Source: Branchinecta lynchi
Lineage: Eukaryota > Arthropoda > Branchiopoda > Anostraca > Branchinectidae
Direction: 5' to 3'
Assembly: GCA_023053575.1 (NCBI GenBank)
Contig: JAKZAP010000009.1
Location: forward strand, 16,039,869 to 16,103,868
DNA: 64,000 bases
The notes beneath the pieces were generated by a model. It searched no databases and was not told where the DNA came from. It was given only the letters and a program-made list of their open reading frames with translations. The position numbers and the translations under genes are program-made. Of the stretch, positions 30,370-40,469 are shown one piece after another. The stretch's first letter is position 1; each line of letters starts with the position of its first letter.

Positions 30370-30538
30370 CAAGGCCGTATCCATGGGGGGGGGGGGTTAG
30401 GGGGTTGAACCCTCCCCCCCCCGGAACATACAAAAATACTCATTTTTACAGGCTTTTTCCTCTGATTTATGTCTTTTTGTACTTTTTTGTGCGACCCGCA
30501 GGCCCCCCCCCCGAAATAAATTCCTGGATATGGGCCTG
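30370..30538. mobile_element. hAT-type miniature element, poly-C rich (copy 3)
   Basis: The ends are CAAGGCCGTATCCATG and CCTGGATATGGGCCTG, with a perfect 8-bp duplication AACACTAT (30362-30369, 30539-30546). It has one C block fewer than the 3910 copy. Confidence 0.85.
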
Positions 30539-30546
30539 AACACTAT

Positions 30547-31025
30547 ATGTAGATCACTGGGGTCCGGCAAGGATGCGAGCTCGTTAGCGCGGCCCCAATA
30601 TAAGGAAGGAGAATACAAGTATTCATTCATTTATTCCTTCATTAGCTGCATACTCTCACTTGAATCTTCCCTACACATTCAGTTATTTGGTCGACTGTAA
30701 CAGCGGTGTTCTTTCCATCTCGTTTGGTCGGCGAAAGTACCAAAGGGACGCACCTGCAATTACCATACTAATGTTAATCAAGTATTTCTGACTGCCGAGA
30801 CCTTACATCGGTACTCCCTGAGGCAGGTTCCCACGTATAAGACAACCAACCAGATGTATGACTTGCCAGCTTAAAGAGTTGCTAATTAATTTTACTTAAG
30901 AGTGACGGGTGCAAAATTTAATTTAAGTTTTTGCCTTAAAGGACAAGTCGCTCTGCATACTTCCTTACTTCTGCCATGTGTTTGGTTCACTAGGGGAGGG
31001 TATTTTGCATCTGGTGGGTAGATGC
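30547..31025. other. no recognisable gene
   Basis: A CCTTAAAGGACAAGTCGCTC motif at about 30935 looks like a lone TTAA-MITE terminus. Nothing else is supported. Confidence 0.3.
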
Positions 31026-31028
31026 GTT

Positions 31029-31292
31029 GAGTTAAATGATTGACGTAAAGAGATTTTTGGAAATAGGATGAAGGATGAGGATTTGGTTAAGGTTATGGGT
31101 GAAGACTATTTTTGGTGACCTTCGTCGGCTTGGGAGGTTTGTCAAGCAGTCTATGGAGCATCGGGAGCTTTTTTTGGAGTAAGGGTTCCCTCCCTTTGGT
31201 GTGAACGTTGTGTTTGTGAGTGTTATTTTGTGTTTATTTTGTTTTCCTGCCATGACCCCACGGGCTTTTTGTAAATAAATTCATTCATTCAT
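31029..31292 (+). mobile_element. non-LTR retrotransposon 3' end (LINE-B)
   Basis: The ORF end reads DEDLVKVMG in one frame. After a frameshift it continues as a segment corresponding to RLGRF..QSMEHR, then a 3' UTR with CATGACCCCACGGGCTTTTT, GTAAATAAA and (TTCA)n. The inverted copy at 35693 keeps the same segment in a single frame. 5'-truncated. Confidence 0.6.
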
Positions 31293-31294
31293 TC

Positions 31295-31643
31295 ATAGCG
31301 TTTCTGCTCAGATGTTCTGAGATAGTTGACCACTTTGTAAGTAAGCTATGCTTACAGAAAATGACACACAGTTTTGGCTGTTTTTAGCCTCTTTCCATGT
31401 CGTTTGCCTTGGAGGATAATTTTTGCAAGATTGGCATAACCGGTCTCCGGACGAGTATAAGCTCCTCGGAAACAATAATCGGGCGCATGATACACCCACG
31501 TAAGAGAACAAAAGTGGTAAGCGTGACAATCAGTGTATTGCTAATAAATGGGAAAGGACACATGTGAAGTGATGCTCGGGAACGAAAAGTGACGGAAATA
31601 GTACTGGAGTAGAATGACCTACTATTATAAGTATGGCGTGTCC
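31295..31643 (+). mobile_element. TTAA MITE, family B (left end lost)
   Basis: Body blocks TTCTGAGATAGTTGACCAC, TTTTAGCCTCTTTCCATGTC and GGAAATAGTACTGGAGTAG, then right terminus GGCGTGTCCT followed by TTGA. It abuts the (TTCA)n tail of LINE-B, suggesting the LINE inserted at or removed its left end. Confidence 0.6.
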
Positions 31644-31689
31644 TTTGAAGCAACGCTTTTTCTCATCGAAATATAGATATATTATTTCA

Positions 31690-31755
31690 TATATTATAAG
31701 AGGACTCTTGCCAAGAAGGGCCGTAAATCCGAAAAACGTATCCGTTTTGCCCTCT
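31690..31755 (+). repeat. hammerhead-element remnant
   Basis: AGAGGACTCTTGCCAAGAAG, GGCCGTAAATCCG and ACGTATCCGTTTTG retain stem II, but GAAA has become GTAAA and the first box is lost. Confidence 0.45.
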
Positions 31756-31850
31756 CAATTATATCATGTCTTGAAAAGCCAAAGGAAAGGCGTCTTCAAA
31801 CGGGATTTCTCTGCTTTCGCCCTACTGCGCATTGGTTTTAAGTTCTTCGT

Positions 31851-32966
31851 GAGTTTTTGGGATCCCAAAACGTAAGTGGAGGGATACCTATGACATCGAA
31901 AAGTTGTACGTCCGTCCGTCTGTAAGCGCGATAACTCTCGAAGGGAATGAGATATTTTGATGAAACTTGGTGTGAGGATTGTTTGGGTCAAGACTAAGGT
32001 CGGGTTCGTAGATGTGCTTTGTAGCCCTATATTTAGGGGTGGGGGAGTGGGTTTGAATGAAGGGGCAAGCAAAATATTTTAAAACAGCTAATGGGACAGT
32101 CGATAATGGGTAAGAAGACATGCTGAACACTATGGTGGAAACCATTTTCTCACCGGACAAGTAGTTCGTCCAGAATCCGGCCAGAACCGGAAAGTTTTTT
32201 AAAAGTAAAAGTTTTATTTGAAGTTGATTGGATGTTCAATTGGGGGTAAGAAGACATGCTGAACACGATGGTGAAAATTATTTTTTCGCCGGACAAGTAG
32301 TTAGCCCGGAATCCGGTCAAAACCGGAAAATTTGGTAAAAGTAAAAGTTTTATTTGAAGTTAATTATATGAAAAGTAAAAGTTTTATTTGAAGTTAATTA
32401 TATGTTCGGTATAGGGGTAGGAAGACATGCTGAACGTGATGGTGAAAATCATTTTCTCGTCGGGCAAGTAGTTCGCCCGGAATCCGGCCAAAACCGGAAA
32501 ATTGTTAAAAGTATTTGTAGTTGATTAGATATCCGGCTGAGGGGTAAGAAGAGATGCTGAATCCGAGTATGACAGTCATTTTGTACCCGGACATATAGTT
32601 CTCCCGGAATCCGACTGGAACCGGAAAATTTGTTTTAAGTTAAATTTTAATTTGAAGTTTATTAGATGTTCGATATAGGGGAAAGAAGAAACTCTGAGTT
32701 CCGGAATTCGGCCGAAACCGGGAAATTCGCAGAACTAAGGCAGGAAGTTTCTGTCAAAACAGATATGATTATAGGGGTAAACACAAACATGCTGAATCCA
32801 TATCTGAACTTGGTTTTCTCCTAAGATTAGCTTTTTAGCCTTCTTAGTAGTAGTAAAAATGTTCAAGGAGTCTGGCGAAGACTGGATCTGGCGTAGACAA
32901 GACCCAGTTGTCTGGATCAAATATTGAGTTTTTGGGATCCCATCGAAACCTTTGGTCTTGTTTTAC
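31851..32966 (-). repeat. X-family repeat, near full length (minus)
   Basis: Bounded by TTTTTGGGATCCCAAAACG (about 31855) and GTTTTTGGGATCCCATCG (about 32930-32947), with AACCTTTGGTCTTGTTTT beyond. In between are at least four tandem units with CCGGAATCCGG, ACAAGTAGTT, GAAGACATGCTGAA and GAAGTTGATTxGATxTTC blocks. A direct duplication of GTAAAAGTTTTATTTGAAG with TTAATTATATG is present at 32338-32403. No coding frame. Confidence 0.7.
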
Positions 32967-33044
32967 GCGAACCCTGGCCAGAGCCGACTCGCGCTAACAA
33001 AAAACTTCCTAATTTCACGAGACGAGTATGATTATCTTTGACGG

Positions 33045-33145
33045 TGAAAAACGGATAAGTCAGCTAGATTTTATTTGAGCCTCAGATAAAATGTTTGCAC
33101 GGTCAAATATGATTCGCAGTCAGCTTGGGCTCAAGGAATATCGGT
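33045..33145. repeat. chimeric hammerhead-element remnant, halves inverted
   Basis: The left half (CGGATAAGTCAGCTAGATTT) is in minus orientation. The right half (TCAAATATGATTCGCAGTCA, GCTTGGGCTCAAGGAATAT) is in plus orientation. The ribozyme is absent. The right half supplies the uninterrupted form of the target site seen at 53426. Confidence 0.6.
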
Positions 33146-33231
33146 GAGTATGATTATTTTTGAAAAAGAATAATACCGTAGCCTACAATTTTATCACGAA
33201 AAAAACGTTTGTAGTAAGAGCTGTGCTTTAA

Positions 33232-33540
33232 AGCACACTTCACACTATTTACTATTCATGTTCCAGTATCCAAAATTATCTGAATACTGTGAAACTAAGC
33301 TCTGCTTTTCACAAATTATCCACGGCTTTGACTATTTTAAGCCTTTTCACAGACCCATTGAGTGGCAAGAGTCAGAAAACCGGTTTTACGTGTCAATAGC
33401 ACGATGCGCGAACACTCGTCGGGATCATATGGCGCATGGAAACTAGTGAATCTTGGCAAGTACAAAGATTAGTAGGTGTCCTTAGAGGGTTCAAAAGGTA
33501 TTCTTCTACGGAAGTAGGTTGCATTGATATTATGGCTTTA
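33232..33540 (+). mobile_element. TTAA MITE, family A (diverged)
   Basis: TTAA (33228-33231) is followed by AGCACACTTCACACTATTTA. The body follows the family to GAAGTAGGTTGCATTGATAT. The right terminus is missing. Confidence 0.5.
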
Positions 33541-33689
33541 ACCCTGACACACGGACATGCCTAATTTTTAATTGAATTGATGAAAAAAGTGTTCAGCAGT
33601 GGGACATGGAAAAGTGACTCGTTAGATGAACTTTCTGCCAGTGGGAGCACTAATACTGTGTCCAGTTCAGTCTGGCGACTTTTCTAGTT

Positions 33690-33765
33690 TGTGAACCATG
33701 TTCACTAGCTCCTTGGAAACCAAGGGTTGCAGGTTCAAATTCTCTCGAGGAGCATTTTCTTTGTT
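33690..33765 (+). repeat. tRNA-like fragment
   Basis: CCTTGGAAACCAAGG is a perfect anticodon-type stem-loop, followed by GGTTGCAGGTTCAAATTCTC with a B-box-like T arm. The 5' half is poorly preserved. Likely a SINE relic. Confidence 0.35.
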
Positions 33766-33998
33766 GTTTTACTCTGATGAGACTTCGGTGCGCCCTGTGA
33801 TTATTCAAGCACAGAATTGACTACATTTTATGGAAATTTTTATGTGTGTGAACTTCATGGATCTTGCACCTTCATTTGCATATATTACTTCGATGCAATC
33901 ACACCCACAGGTGTTTTGTCTACAGTACGCGGAGTGTGATTCGATTACCTCAAATATTACCATTTTGTGCTGCTTATGTACATTTTTTTTTCTCCCAG

Positions 33999-34076
33999 CA
34001 AATGAAACTCAAGGAGATTTCGAAAGTATTCAAAGAGTGGATTGATATGGCGATAAATAGAGCAGGGACCGCATAA
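33999..34076 (+). CDS. candidate terminal coding exon, unknown gene
   Basis: A strong 3' splice site (ACATTTTTTTTTCTCCCAG) ends at 33998. From there the frame reads QMKLKEISKVFKEWIDMAIN, then RAGTA, and stops at TAA 34074-34076. The peptide is helix-like, charged and free of low complexity. It could be the last exon of a gene whose other exons lie upstream or outside the window, or a chance frame of 25 codons. I recognise no family. No clear poly(A) signal follows before the TTAA MITE at 34121. Confidence 0.3.
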   Translation, partial: QMKLKEISKVFKEWIDMAINRAGTA

Positions 34077-34120
34077 AAACTTCATGTCTGTCCCAGTGTT
34101 GATTTGAAATTCACCCTTAA

Positions 34121-34815
34121 AGGACGCCTCACACTAAATAGTGTTTCTGCTAAAGTGTTCTGATAGTTGAGTACTTTAATAATTTAGCTATGCTTACAGC
34201 AAATTACACAAGCCTTCTGCTGTGTTTAGCCTCTTTTCATGTCCCTTGTCTTGGATGAATATCTTGGCGAAATTTGTAGATAACCCTCCTGACCAATAAG
34301 CTTCTCGGAAACAGTGATCGAGAATCTGACAGGTCAAGTAACGAGAACAAACTTGGCAAGCGTGATAGGTTAGGTTTTTTTTTTTAGGTTAGGTTATTCT
34401 TTATTTTACACAAAATCAAATTAAACAACTTGTAACAAAAAAATATAAGAACTAAACGATACATCTTCAGATAAACCAGTCACCCGAGAACCTGGGCGTC
34501 CAGGTTGTCCTGGGGGTGACCACTAAATGCACAATACCGATCACAGAACGTTGTCAGCAGCGGAGTCAACCTCCAACCACAAACAAACCAAAACAACTCA
34601 ACAAAAATAACTTTCTCTCCTCCACCTGGGCAAACAAAAAAAAATAATCTATTAATTTAATCTAAAATAATCTACTAATTTAATATATTGGCGTAGTGCC
34701 AACATAACTGATAGAATACACTTATAAAATGTAAAATCTAGGCAACAAGAATGGTGGAAATACTACTGAATTAGAATGGATTAGTATCACAAGATTTATA
34801 GAGGTGCAAGCCTTT
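34121..34815 (+). mobile_element. TTAA MITE, family B, interrupted by a retrocopy
   Basis: TTAA (34117-34120), then AGGACGCCTCACAC and the family B body to AAGCGTGATA (34364). It resumes at GATAGAATACACTTATAAAA (about 34709) and continues to about 34800. The intervening sequence is foreign to the other copies at 23395 and 31295. Confidence 0.65.
34365..34708 (-). mobile_element. retrotransposed 3' end with poly(A), minus strand
   Basis: On the minus strand the segment ends AAATAAAGAATAACCTAACC and then an A run, so an AATAAA poly(A) signal lies about 18 bases before the tail. The interior (GTGGTCACCCCCAGGACAAC, CTGGACGCCCAGGTTCTCGG) has no long frame. It sits inside a TTAA MITE with GATA on both sides as a possible target duplication. 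It may be a LINE or a retroposed transcript. Confidence 0.6.
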
Positions 34816-34819
34816 TTGG

Positions 34820-35690
34820 TGCAATTATATTATTAATAGCTACTATTAGTATAAGTTCGACGTGTTTTTAAAGTGACCATAGTTGTCCTAGTTTTGCCCA
34901 GCATTCATTATCATGGATGCCACCATGGTTACCACTGGTAGAAAGCTCCAACACACCTGTAGTGTTGGGCCATTGAGTACTGACATTTTCATTGCTCATG
35001 TGAAATCATTCAGCCAGAACCTGTGAGCGAACCACACCCAGATATAAATTAAAATCTTAAGATGCTCATTAGTGTCCTCGTGTATGTTAGAGCTGCAGGA
35101 TTCTTTATGATATGCGCTCCTGGAAGCTGCACCGGAAAGTCACGATCTGTTGGTGGGCAGGACCCAATCAGCAAATTTGAGCCACAAATCTTTTTCGGTG
35201 ACTGAATTTGCGAATTTTTTTTTTAATTATTCAGTTGCGAATTGTTGGAGACTTTTATGTTTTTTTTTAGCGCTTTATTTAAGGTAATGTCAGGATTAGC
35301 TGCGTTCTTTGTCACGGGAGTTCTCACCGGTGGTCTCCGGTTTTTCTTATAAGCCGTTTTTGCATCCACCGGTGACCTCTCACCAGTCTTATAACCCGTT
35401 TTTGAACTAACCAGTGTCCGGTTTTATCTCACCGGTGCGGACTAACCAGAACCTGCTCGTGAGCCCTGCTGCAGCGAGGAGTTAGCCGGTTTTCATCAAC
35501 TCACAGGTGAACCAAAAGAACGCGTTTTAAGGGAAGAACCGGACACTGGTGACTAAACACCAGAGACAGCCCGGAAAGCTACGAACGCAGCTATTGTTTT
35601 ATTTTCAGTCGTTTGAAAGTAGCACAACAGACAGAAAAAAACTCGCGAATTTGTGAAAGATATAGTGTTGTCGACCGAGACGAGGTATAA
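34820..35690. other. no recognisable gene; ACCGG-rich direct repeats
   Basis: 35315-35560 holds irregular repeats of TCTCACCGGTG, TTATAAGCCGTTTTTG and ACCAGTGTCCGG. Nothing coding is supported. Confidence 0.35.
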
Positions 35691-35692
35691 TG

Positions 35693-35945
35693 AATGAATG
35701 AATTTATTTCCAAAAAGCCCGTGGGGACATGGCAGGAAAATAACATAAACACAAAATAACACTCACAAACACAATGTTTACACCAAAAGTAGGGAACCCT
35801 TGATGCTCCATAGACTGCGTGAGGAACCTCCCAAGCCGGTGAAGGTCCCCGAAACTTTTCTTCCCCATGACCTTAACCAAATCCTCCTCCCCCATCCTAC
35901 AATGTCCAACAATCTCTTTACGCAGATCTTACGCAGAGCTTTCTC
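35693..35945 (-). mobile_element. non-LTR retrotransposon 3' end (LINE-B, minus)
   Basis: The minus-strand frame reads DLRKEIVGHCRMGEEDLVKV, MGKKSFGDLHRLGRFLTQSM, EHQGF before the 3' UTR. A (TTCA)n tail lies at 35690-35703. The EEDLVKVMG and RLGRF segments match the copy at 31029. Such ORF2 C-termini after the reverse transcriptase are known for non-LTR elements. The clade is not resolved here. Confidence 0.6.
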
Positions 35946-35949
35946 ATAA

Positions 35950-36560
35950 CGATCGTTCCCTTAACAAGGAAAACTTAAGGTATTGTGCGATGATGCTAAT
36001 AGTCTTATCTTTGTTATCTTTTGTATCGTCAGAAACTCGAATCTAAATTATGTAATTTGATTCCTTTCCATGACAGCAATACAGCTCCAATACTAAAGAG
36101 CTGTAAGAATATGAGCCTTAAGAAAAAAAGACCCCAGTTTCCTTTAACTTGTGTACCAGGCTTTGGACTGACTCGGTGGTCTTTTATGTTTTTTCTCTTT
36201 TCTTCTAATGGCATTTCGTTCCGTCACCCTCCCCCACTGGAATCTGCTATAAACCACCCTCTGGCAGGACGTATATCGTATCATCAAATTCCGCGCTGGA
36301 GCCAGGGGTCCTAGCTCCCTTTGTATCTGTAGGCTATGCTTCAGTTTGAGTCGAGACGTCACAAGTTGACCAGTCGAAACGTATCTTTTGCATTCGTTTT
36401 ATACTTCTTCCTTTAGAGTCGGGAGAGAGGCTCTGTTTTGGTGTAATTATTTTTTCATTCCCTTGCTTTAGCAACTTTTTTAGAGTAACTCATGATTACA
36501 ACAATATGCCTGACATTATTTATTCATTTCATTAAATATAGGGGCGGGGGTGCACCGTGG
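35950..36560. other. no recognisable gene
   Basis: Just after it, at 36562-36603, there is a short tandem of GGGCAGAGCA / GAGCACC units. Nothing else is supported. Confidence 0.35.
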
Positions 36561-36598
36561 GCAGAGCACCGGGCAGAGCAGAGCACCGGGCAGGGCAG

Positions 36599-36890
36599 AG
36601 CACCTTGTATTAGATACCACGATACCTGCAAAAACGACTAGTTGCAAATCCAGTTACCGTGGTAACAGATACCGTGGTATTAGCAAAAACGCAACTATAG
36701 TCTCCCAATAATCATATGTCAGTTTGATACGCTTAAAGCTCAACTCTTACTAGAAATGTTTTTTTTTCACGATGAAATGGCTGAGAAATACCAGTTGCGT
36801 TTTTGCTGATACCATGGCATCTGTTACCACGGTAACTGGATTTGCAATTAGTCGTTTTTGCAGTTATCGTGGTATCTGATACACGGTGCT
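36599..36890. repeat. palindrome-rich foldback element with ~98-bp arms
   Basis: Arms 36599-36696 and 36793-36890 are inverted copies with about nine in ten bases matching over their whole length. The spacer is 96 bp. Each arm itself contains palindromes (TTACCGTGGTAAC) and the motifs GCAAAAACGACTA and GCAAAAACGCAACT. Confidence 0.85.
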
Positions 36891-36891
36891 C

Positions 36892-37170
36892 TGCAAAAAC
36901 GACTATTGCCGAAATTGCACTGTTCGAAGTCGTCCCAAAAGAAAAACAGATATCCAGTAACATCACTAAGTGCTATACTTCTTTCTCATCAATCTGACAC
37001 AGTTTGATGAAAGTGAGATGACTTTTCAGATACCACGACCAGTTACCACGGTCGGACCGTAGTATCTGAATATCTGATACCACGATAACTCGCCAGATAC
37101 CACGATAACTGCAAAAACGCCTTTTGACCGTGGTATCAGATACCATGGTATCTGCAAAAACGCAACTATC
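36892..37170. repeat. palindrome-rich TACCACGGTA element (copy 3)
   Basis: It begins CTGCAAAAACGACTATTGCC and ends GCAAAAACGCAACTATCG. It contains several ATACCACG..CGTGGTAT palindromes. The reverse complement aligns with 24905-25190, including a shared unique core with TTTGGGACGACTTC. Confidence 0.7.
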
Positions 37171-37358
37171 GTTTTCGAAATACCATTACTTCTCACGTGA
37201 AATGAGCGATGTTACTGTTAGCGCTTGTCAACTCTTGTCTCCCCTTCTCCTATGTGGTGGCTGGACGCAAAATATGCGAAAAGTGAACGCGCAGTGGCTA
37301 AAAAAGTGAGAAAGACAGTAAAACATATAAAGTCCTAAACACAATATAGACATAAGTA

Positions 37359-37890
37359 TGACATAATAGACATATTCAGCCCCGGGCCACAAAATTAATT
37401 CCATACCTACGGTACTCTACCTACGATTACAGAATGAGACATCTTAATCTACCTTCATTGGAGTTCCGTCGGGATCGTAACGACATTCTGAACACTTACA
37501 GAATTCTCAACTCGGTAGATAATTTGGACAAAAAACAGTTTTTTGAGTTTAGTTCATATCAGTCAACCCGTCAGCATTCTTTGAGGTTATACCCACCAAA
37601 AATAAACCGGAAAATTGGTCAACGTTCATTTTGTTACCGTGCATGCCAGGCATGGAATGGTTTATCGGAGGAGACCGTTTCCCAACCAAATGTACTTTCA
37701 TTCAAACAACATCTTGCTGGTACAACGTTCTGCAATAGCGCGTATGTGAACCCTTTTTAGTTTATATTTTTTATATGTTAAGTGTGTAGTGCAGTGTTGA
37801 AAATTGTACTAAACATCTGTGTGCTTGTAGAGAGAGAAGCTTCAGCTTAACGTCTTTTTCTATTAATAAATAAATAAATAAATAAAATAA
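37359..37890 (+). mobile_element. CR1-like LINE: end of ORF2 and 3' UTR
   Basis: An open frame from 37359 to TAG 37758-37760 reads RATKLIPYLRYSTYDYRMRH, LNLPSLEFRRDRNDILNTYR, ILN, then FFEFSSYQSTRQHSLRL, then SFCYRACQAWNGLSEETV and SFKQHL. The order R.ATK..P.L / Y..R...L.L..LE.RR.R.D.....YKI / TR..S..L / R....WN.L / FK..L is the C-terminal region downstream of the reverse transcriptase in CR1/Jockey-type non-LTR elements. The RT domain is lost by 5' truncation. The tail is (AATA)n at 37868-37890. Confidence 0.85.
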
Positions 37891-37894
37891 TGGC

Positions 37895-38135
37895 CTACAA
37901 TATCTTTCAAAAAGAAAAACCACTCTCTGAAGCTTCTCGTGTCCTTATTTGCGCAAGAGTTGTCGGCGGACCTTCAGACTTTCGTCGGTGGTCATGTTGC
38001 GTGACGGACAAAACTCGGCTAAGCCGCACTAGCGCTCAAACGTTGTAGAAACGAAACAGTGGCGAAAGGCGGGGTTTCAAAAGCTTATAATTCCATAAGG
38101 AGTCTAGGGATGATAAAAGGCAGAATAAGCTAGGC
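37895..38135. other. no recognisable gene
   Basis: Nothing supported. Confidence 0.3.
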
Positions 38136-38139
38136 GGGT

Positions 38140-38400
38140 CCGTTAAAGTTTAACTGAAAAGGGTTGAGATAGGACAATCTAGTTACCCATCACTTATTCA
38201 CTTAGAGTGGCTTGAAGACCCGATGAGAATCCGTTACTTCGTTGCTCCGCTATCACGAGTAATCGATTTTCATACAGTGGAATTTCCCTGTCGGTTTCTG
38301 GTAACTCTATGCGCTTGGTACCTGTGTTGAGTGCCTGACTGAAATGATTTACGAAAAATAAATGAACGCATTCAGGAAGGCCCGTTTGCATTTAGATTCA
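38140..38400 (-). repeat. W-family repeat (minus)
   Basis: It contains the reverse complement of the W blocks at 3500-3650: GGTTGAGATAGGACAATCTAG, CCATCACTTATTCACTTA and GTTACTTCGTTGCTCCGCTA. Confidence 0.55.
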
Positions 38401-38458
38401 AATTTTCCTTGTCGTAGTAGAATTTTGTGTTGTGTGGACGGCGGTAGATATTCTGAAC

Positions 38459-38722
38459 GATTATGGAATTAACAGCGTGTATTTTTTATTGTTCTTTTTC
38501 AATGTTATTTTTTTCTTTTTTTTAGATTGTTTGTGCAAAATGGCGTGATTTGCAGTTTATTTTAGATGTTCAGTTTTGTTCGTAATTAGTTGTGATTATG
38601 GAATTAACAGCGTGTATTTTTAGTATTTTTTCAAGTTTTTTCTTTTGTTTAGATTGTTTGTGCAAAATGACATGATTTTTAGTTTATTTTAGATATTTAG
38701 TTTTGTTTCGTATGTTAGTTGT
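38459..38722 (+). repeat. tandem duplication, period 137 bp
   Basis: GATTATGGAATTAACAGCGT at 38459 and 38596 begins two units that also share AGATTGTTTGTGCAAAATG and AGTTTATTTTAGAT. Confidence 0.85.
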
Positions 38723-38724
38723 GA

Positions 38725-39380
38725 AATCCGTAAGGCTAAGTCACGCAATAACTTCATTCACAGCAGTTATTCACATCCTTCACTAACAAGTCTCAGGAAT
38801 TTCGTCATCAGGAAAGTGATTTAGAGTATCTTGGCTAGTGCTGTTGGTGGGGGGTTTGGAAGGAGACGTGATGAAATGTGGAACCCCTCCAGTTAAAAAG
38901 GGAAGATCTATTCCATATGGTGTCCAGAAATCCAACATGTGTTAGCTCGAGGTGGAGATGGATCCAACTGTCGACCCTGTGTTCGTGTAGCCGTCAGAGG
39001 CTGAATTGATAGTCAGGGGCTGAGGCTGCAGCGTTTGTCTTTCTTGGGTTCACACTACACACGATGGACAGCTCATTAGATGTCACGGGAATAGAATTAG
39101 TAGTGTTTAATTCGTAATTTTTGTTGACGTGGCCCTCTGCCATTTTGCGCACTAAATACAGCTTTATGTTCTTGATAAGCATTTCTCTTAGTAGTTTAAT
39201 ATTTAGTTGGTACCACAATTGATAATTATAAGAGCGATTGCAGACCCTGTTTCAATACAGTGATAATTCAGTGAGATTTCGAAATTATGCCATAACCATA
39301 CTTTGACGGAGAAGTTCAAAATTCAAGATGCGAGTGTTACCCTTTTGAATGTTTCTTCGTCGCTATCAAAAATCAATGAC
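38725..39380. other. no recognisable gene
   Basis: Nothing supported. Confidence 0.3.
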
Positions 39381-39384
39381 AACA

Positions 39385-39545
39385 GAACCCAACCAGCGCA
39401 CGACCTTCTGCACTGCTTCCTGGCCGACGATTGAAATTAAGTGTCTTTTTGTGTATGTTTATGTGTTTTATTTATTTTCTTCATTTACTCCGCTTTCTGA
39501 AAACGGCGGGTTATGAATAAATACTTACTTACTTACTTACTAATA
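39385..39545 (+). mobile_element. non-LTR retrotransposon 3' end (LINE-C)
   Basis: A frame ending TQPAHDLLHCFLADD and TGA (about 39390-39434) is followed by a 3' UTR ending GGCGGGTTATGAATAAATAC and (TTAC)n. The inverted copy at 45405 ends AQPAHDFLHCFLAED and TGA. The shared peptide end and stop mark the C-terminus of a LINE ORF. Confidence 0.65.
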
Positions 39546-40025
39546 TGAGTTCTGATTGTAGGCTAGTATTACAGACTATCCCATGTTCGATCGGATAAGT
39601 CTCTTCGGATGATTTAAAGACGGTTTAGAGATGCTCCGTGTCTGCTTTAAACCAACTGTACTCCCTAACTGATACTTGTTTTCTTTCTATGAAAGATACA
39701 ATGAGTTCCTGCGATTCGTTTATTGCAGTATCTTACCCGTATGCTGATTTGATGTCACTCTTTTCTCCCGATCCTTTACGACAGAATTCCTTATATACAT
39801 GTATATATATAATATATAGGTATATAATATACATACATATTCGTTTTATATGTACATATTTATGACTTCCGGATGTGAGCTTGAAAACACTTCATTGATT
39901 TGAACAGACTTTCTTTCAGTTCTATTTCCTTTCTTACTTGAAAAGGGCTTTTATTTTAGTACCAATGTCTGAAACAATAGTATAGTTCCCTCGTCACATA
40001 GATATTGATCAGCGTCTGTTCCACT
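39546..40025. other. no recognisable gene; AT microsatellite
   Basis: A TATA-type low-complexity run at 39793-39850. Nothing else is supported. Confidence 0.35.
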
Positions 40026-40355
40026 TTTCGAGCTGCAACAGCAATAGCGGTTTGGCCTATCATTTCTCACGCAATGAAAGGTCATAGAGTTTGAAATATT
40101 GCTCTTGTTTCCAGGCCTCTTCATGTTTTTGTGTCCGTTCTTTTCTCCCATTTCATAATTTTCTTCATTGCGTGATAAACCAACATTTATATAGTACCAT
40201 ATTTTCCAGAAATTTTCGGGTTCATTTAGTGATGAGTTCAGGTCAAGTTTTTGCTTTGTGATGAATGCCTGTATTTCGCTTTTTGAGCTGTAAGAGCAGA
40301 ATTGACGTGGCCTATCATTTTTCATGTAGTGACGGGTCATAGAGTTTGAAATATT
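40026..40355. repeat. direct duplication upstream of a candidate first exon
   Basis: Two blocks of about 80 bp (40028-40115 and 40272-40355) share GAGCTG.AA.AGCA, TGGCCTATCATTT and GGTCATAGAGTTTGAAATAT. On the minus strand both blocks lie in one 146-codon frame as SNISNSMT..H...NDRP....C..SSKS, so a minus-strand coding or regulatory role cannot be excluded. Confidence 0.65.
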
Positions 40356-40395
40356 GCTCGTTCCAGGTGGCCTGTCTCGTGTGTCAAACATCAGT

Positions 40396-40468
40396 ATGAA
40401 GCCGATATTTTCATTGGTTACTCTATTGTTGGTCTTGGTCGCTGTGGACGCGTCGAAGAAACCGAAAG
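40396..40468 (+). CDS. candidate first coding exon of a secreted protein
   Basis: ATG at 40396 opens MKPIFSLVTLLLVLVAVDAS and KKPK, then a phase-1 end at 40468 followed by a consensus donor, G/GTAAGATT. The peptide has a lysine after the Met, a 14-residue hydrophobic core and a small-residue cleavage motif (VDA/S), a textbook signal peptide. The mature protein would start SKKPK. I could not identify downstream exons before 42 kb with any confidence. No TATA box is obvious. A chance match cannot be ruled out, but the combination of signal peptide and exact splice donor is unusual. Confidence 0.5.
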
Positions 40469-40469
40469 G

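Noticed and set aside
34375..34400. Telomere-like (TTAGG)n repeat
   Set aside because: Only two TTAGG units are present, interrupted by a T run, and they are part of the retrocopy 3' end.
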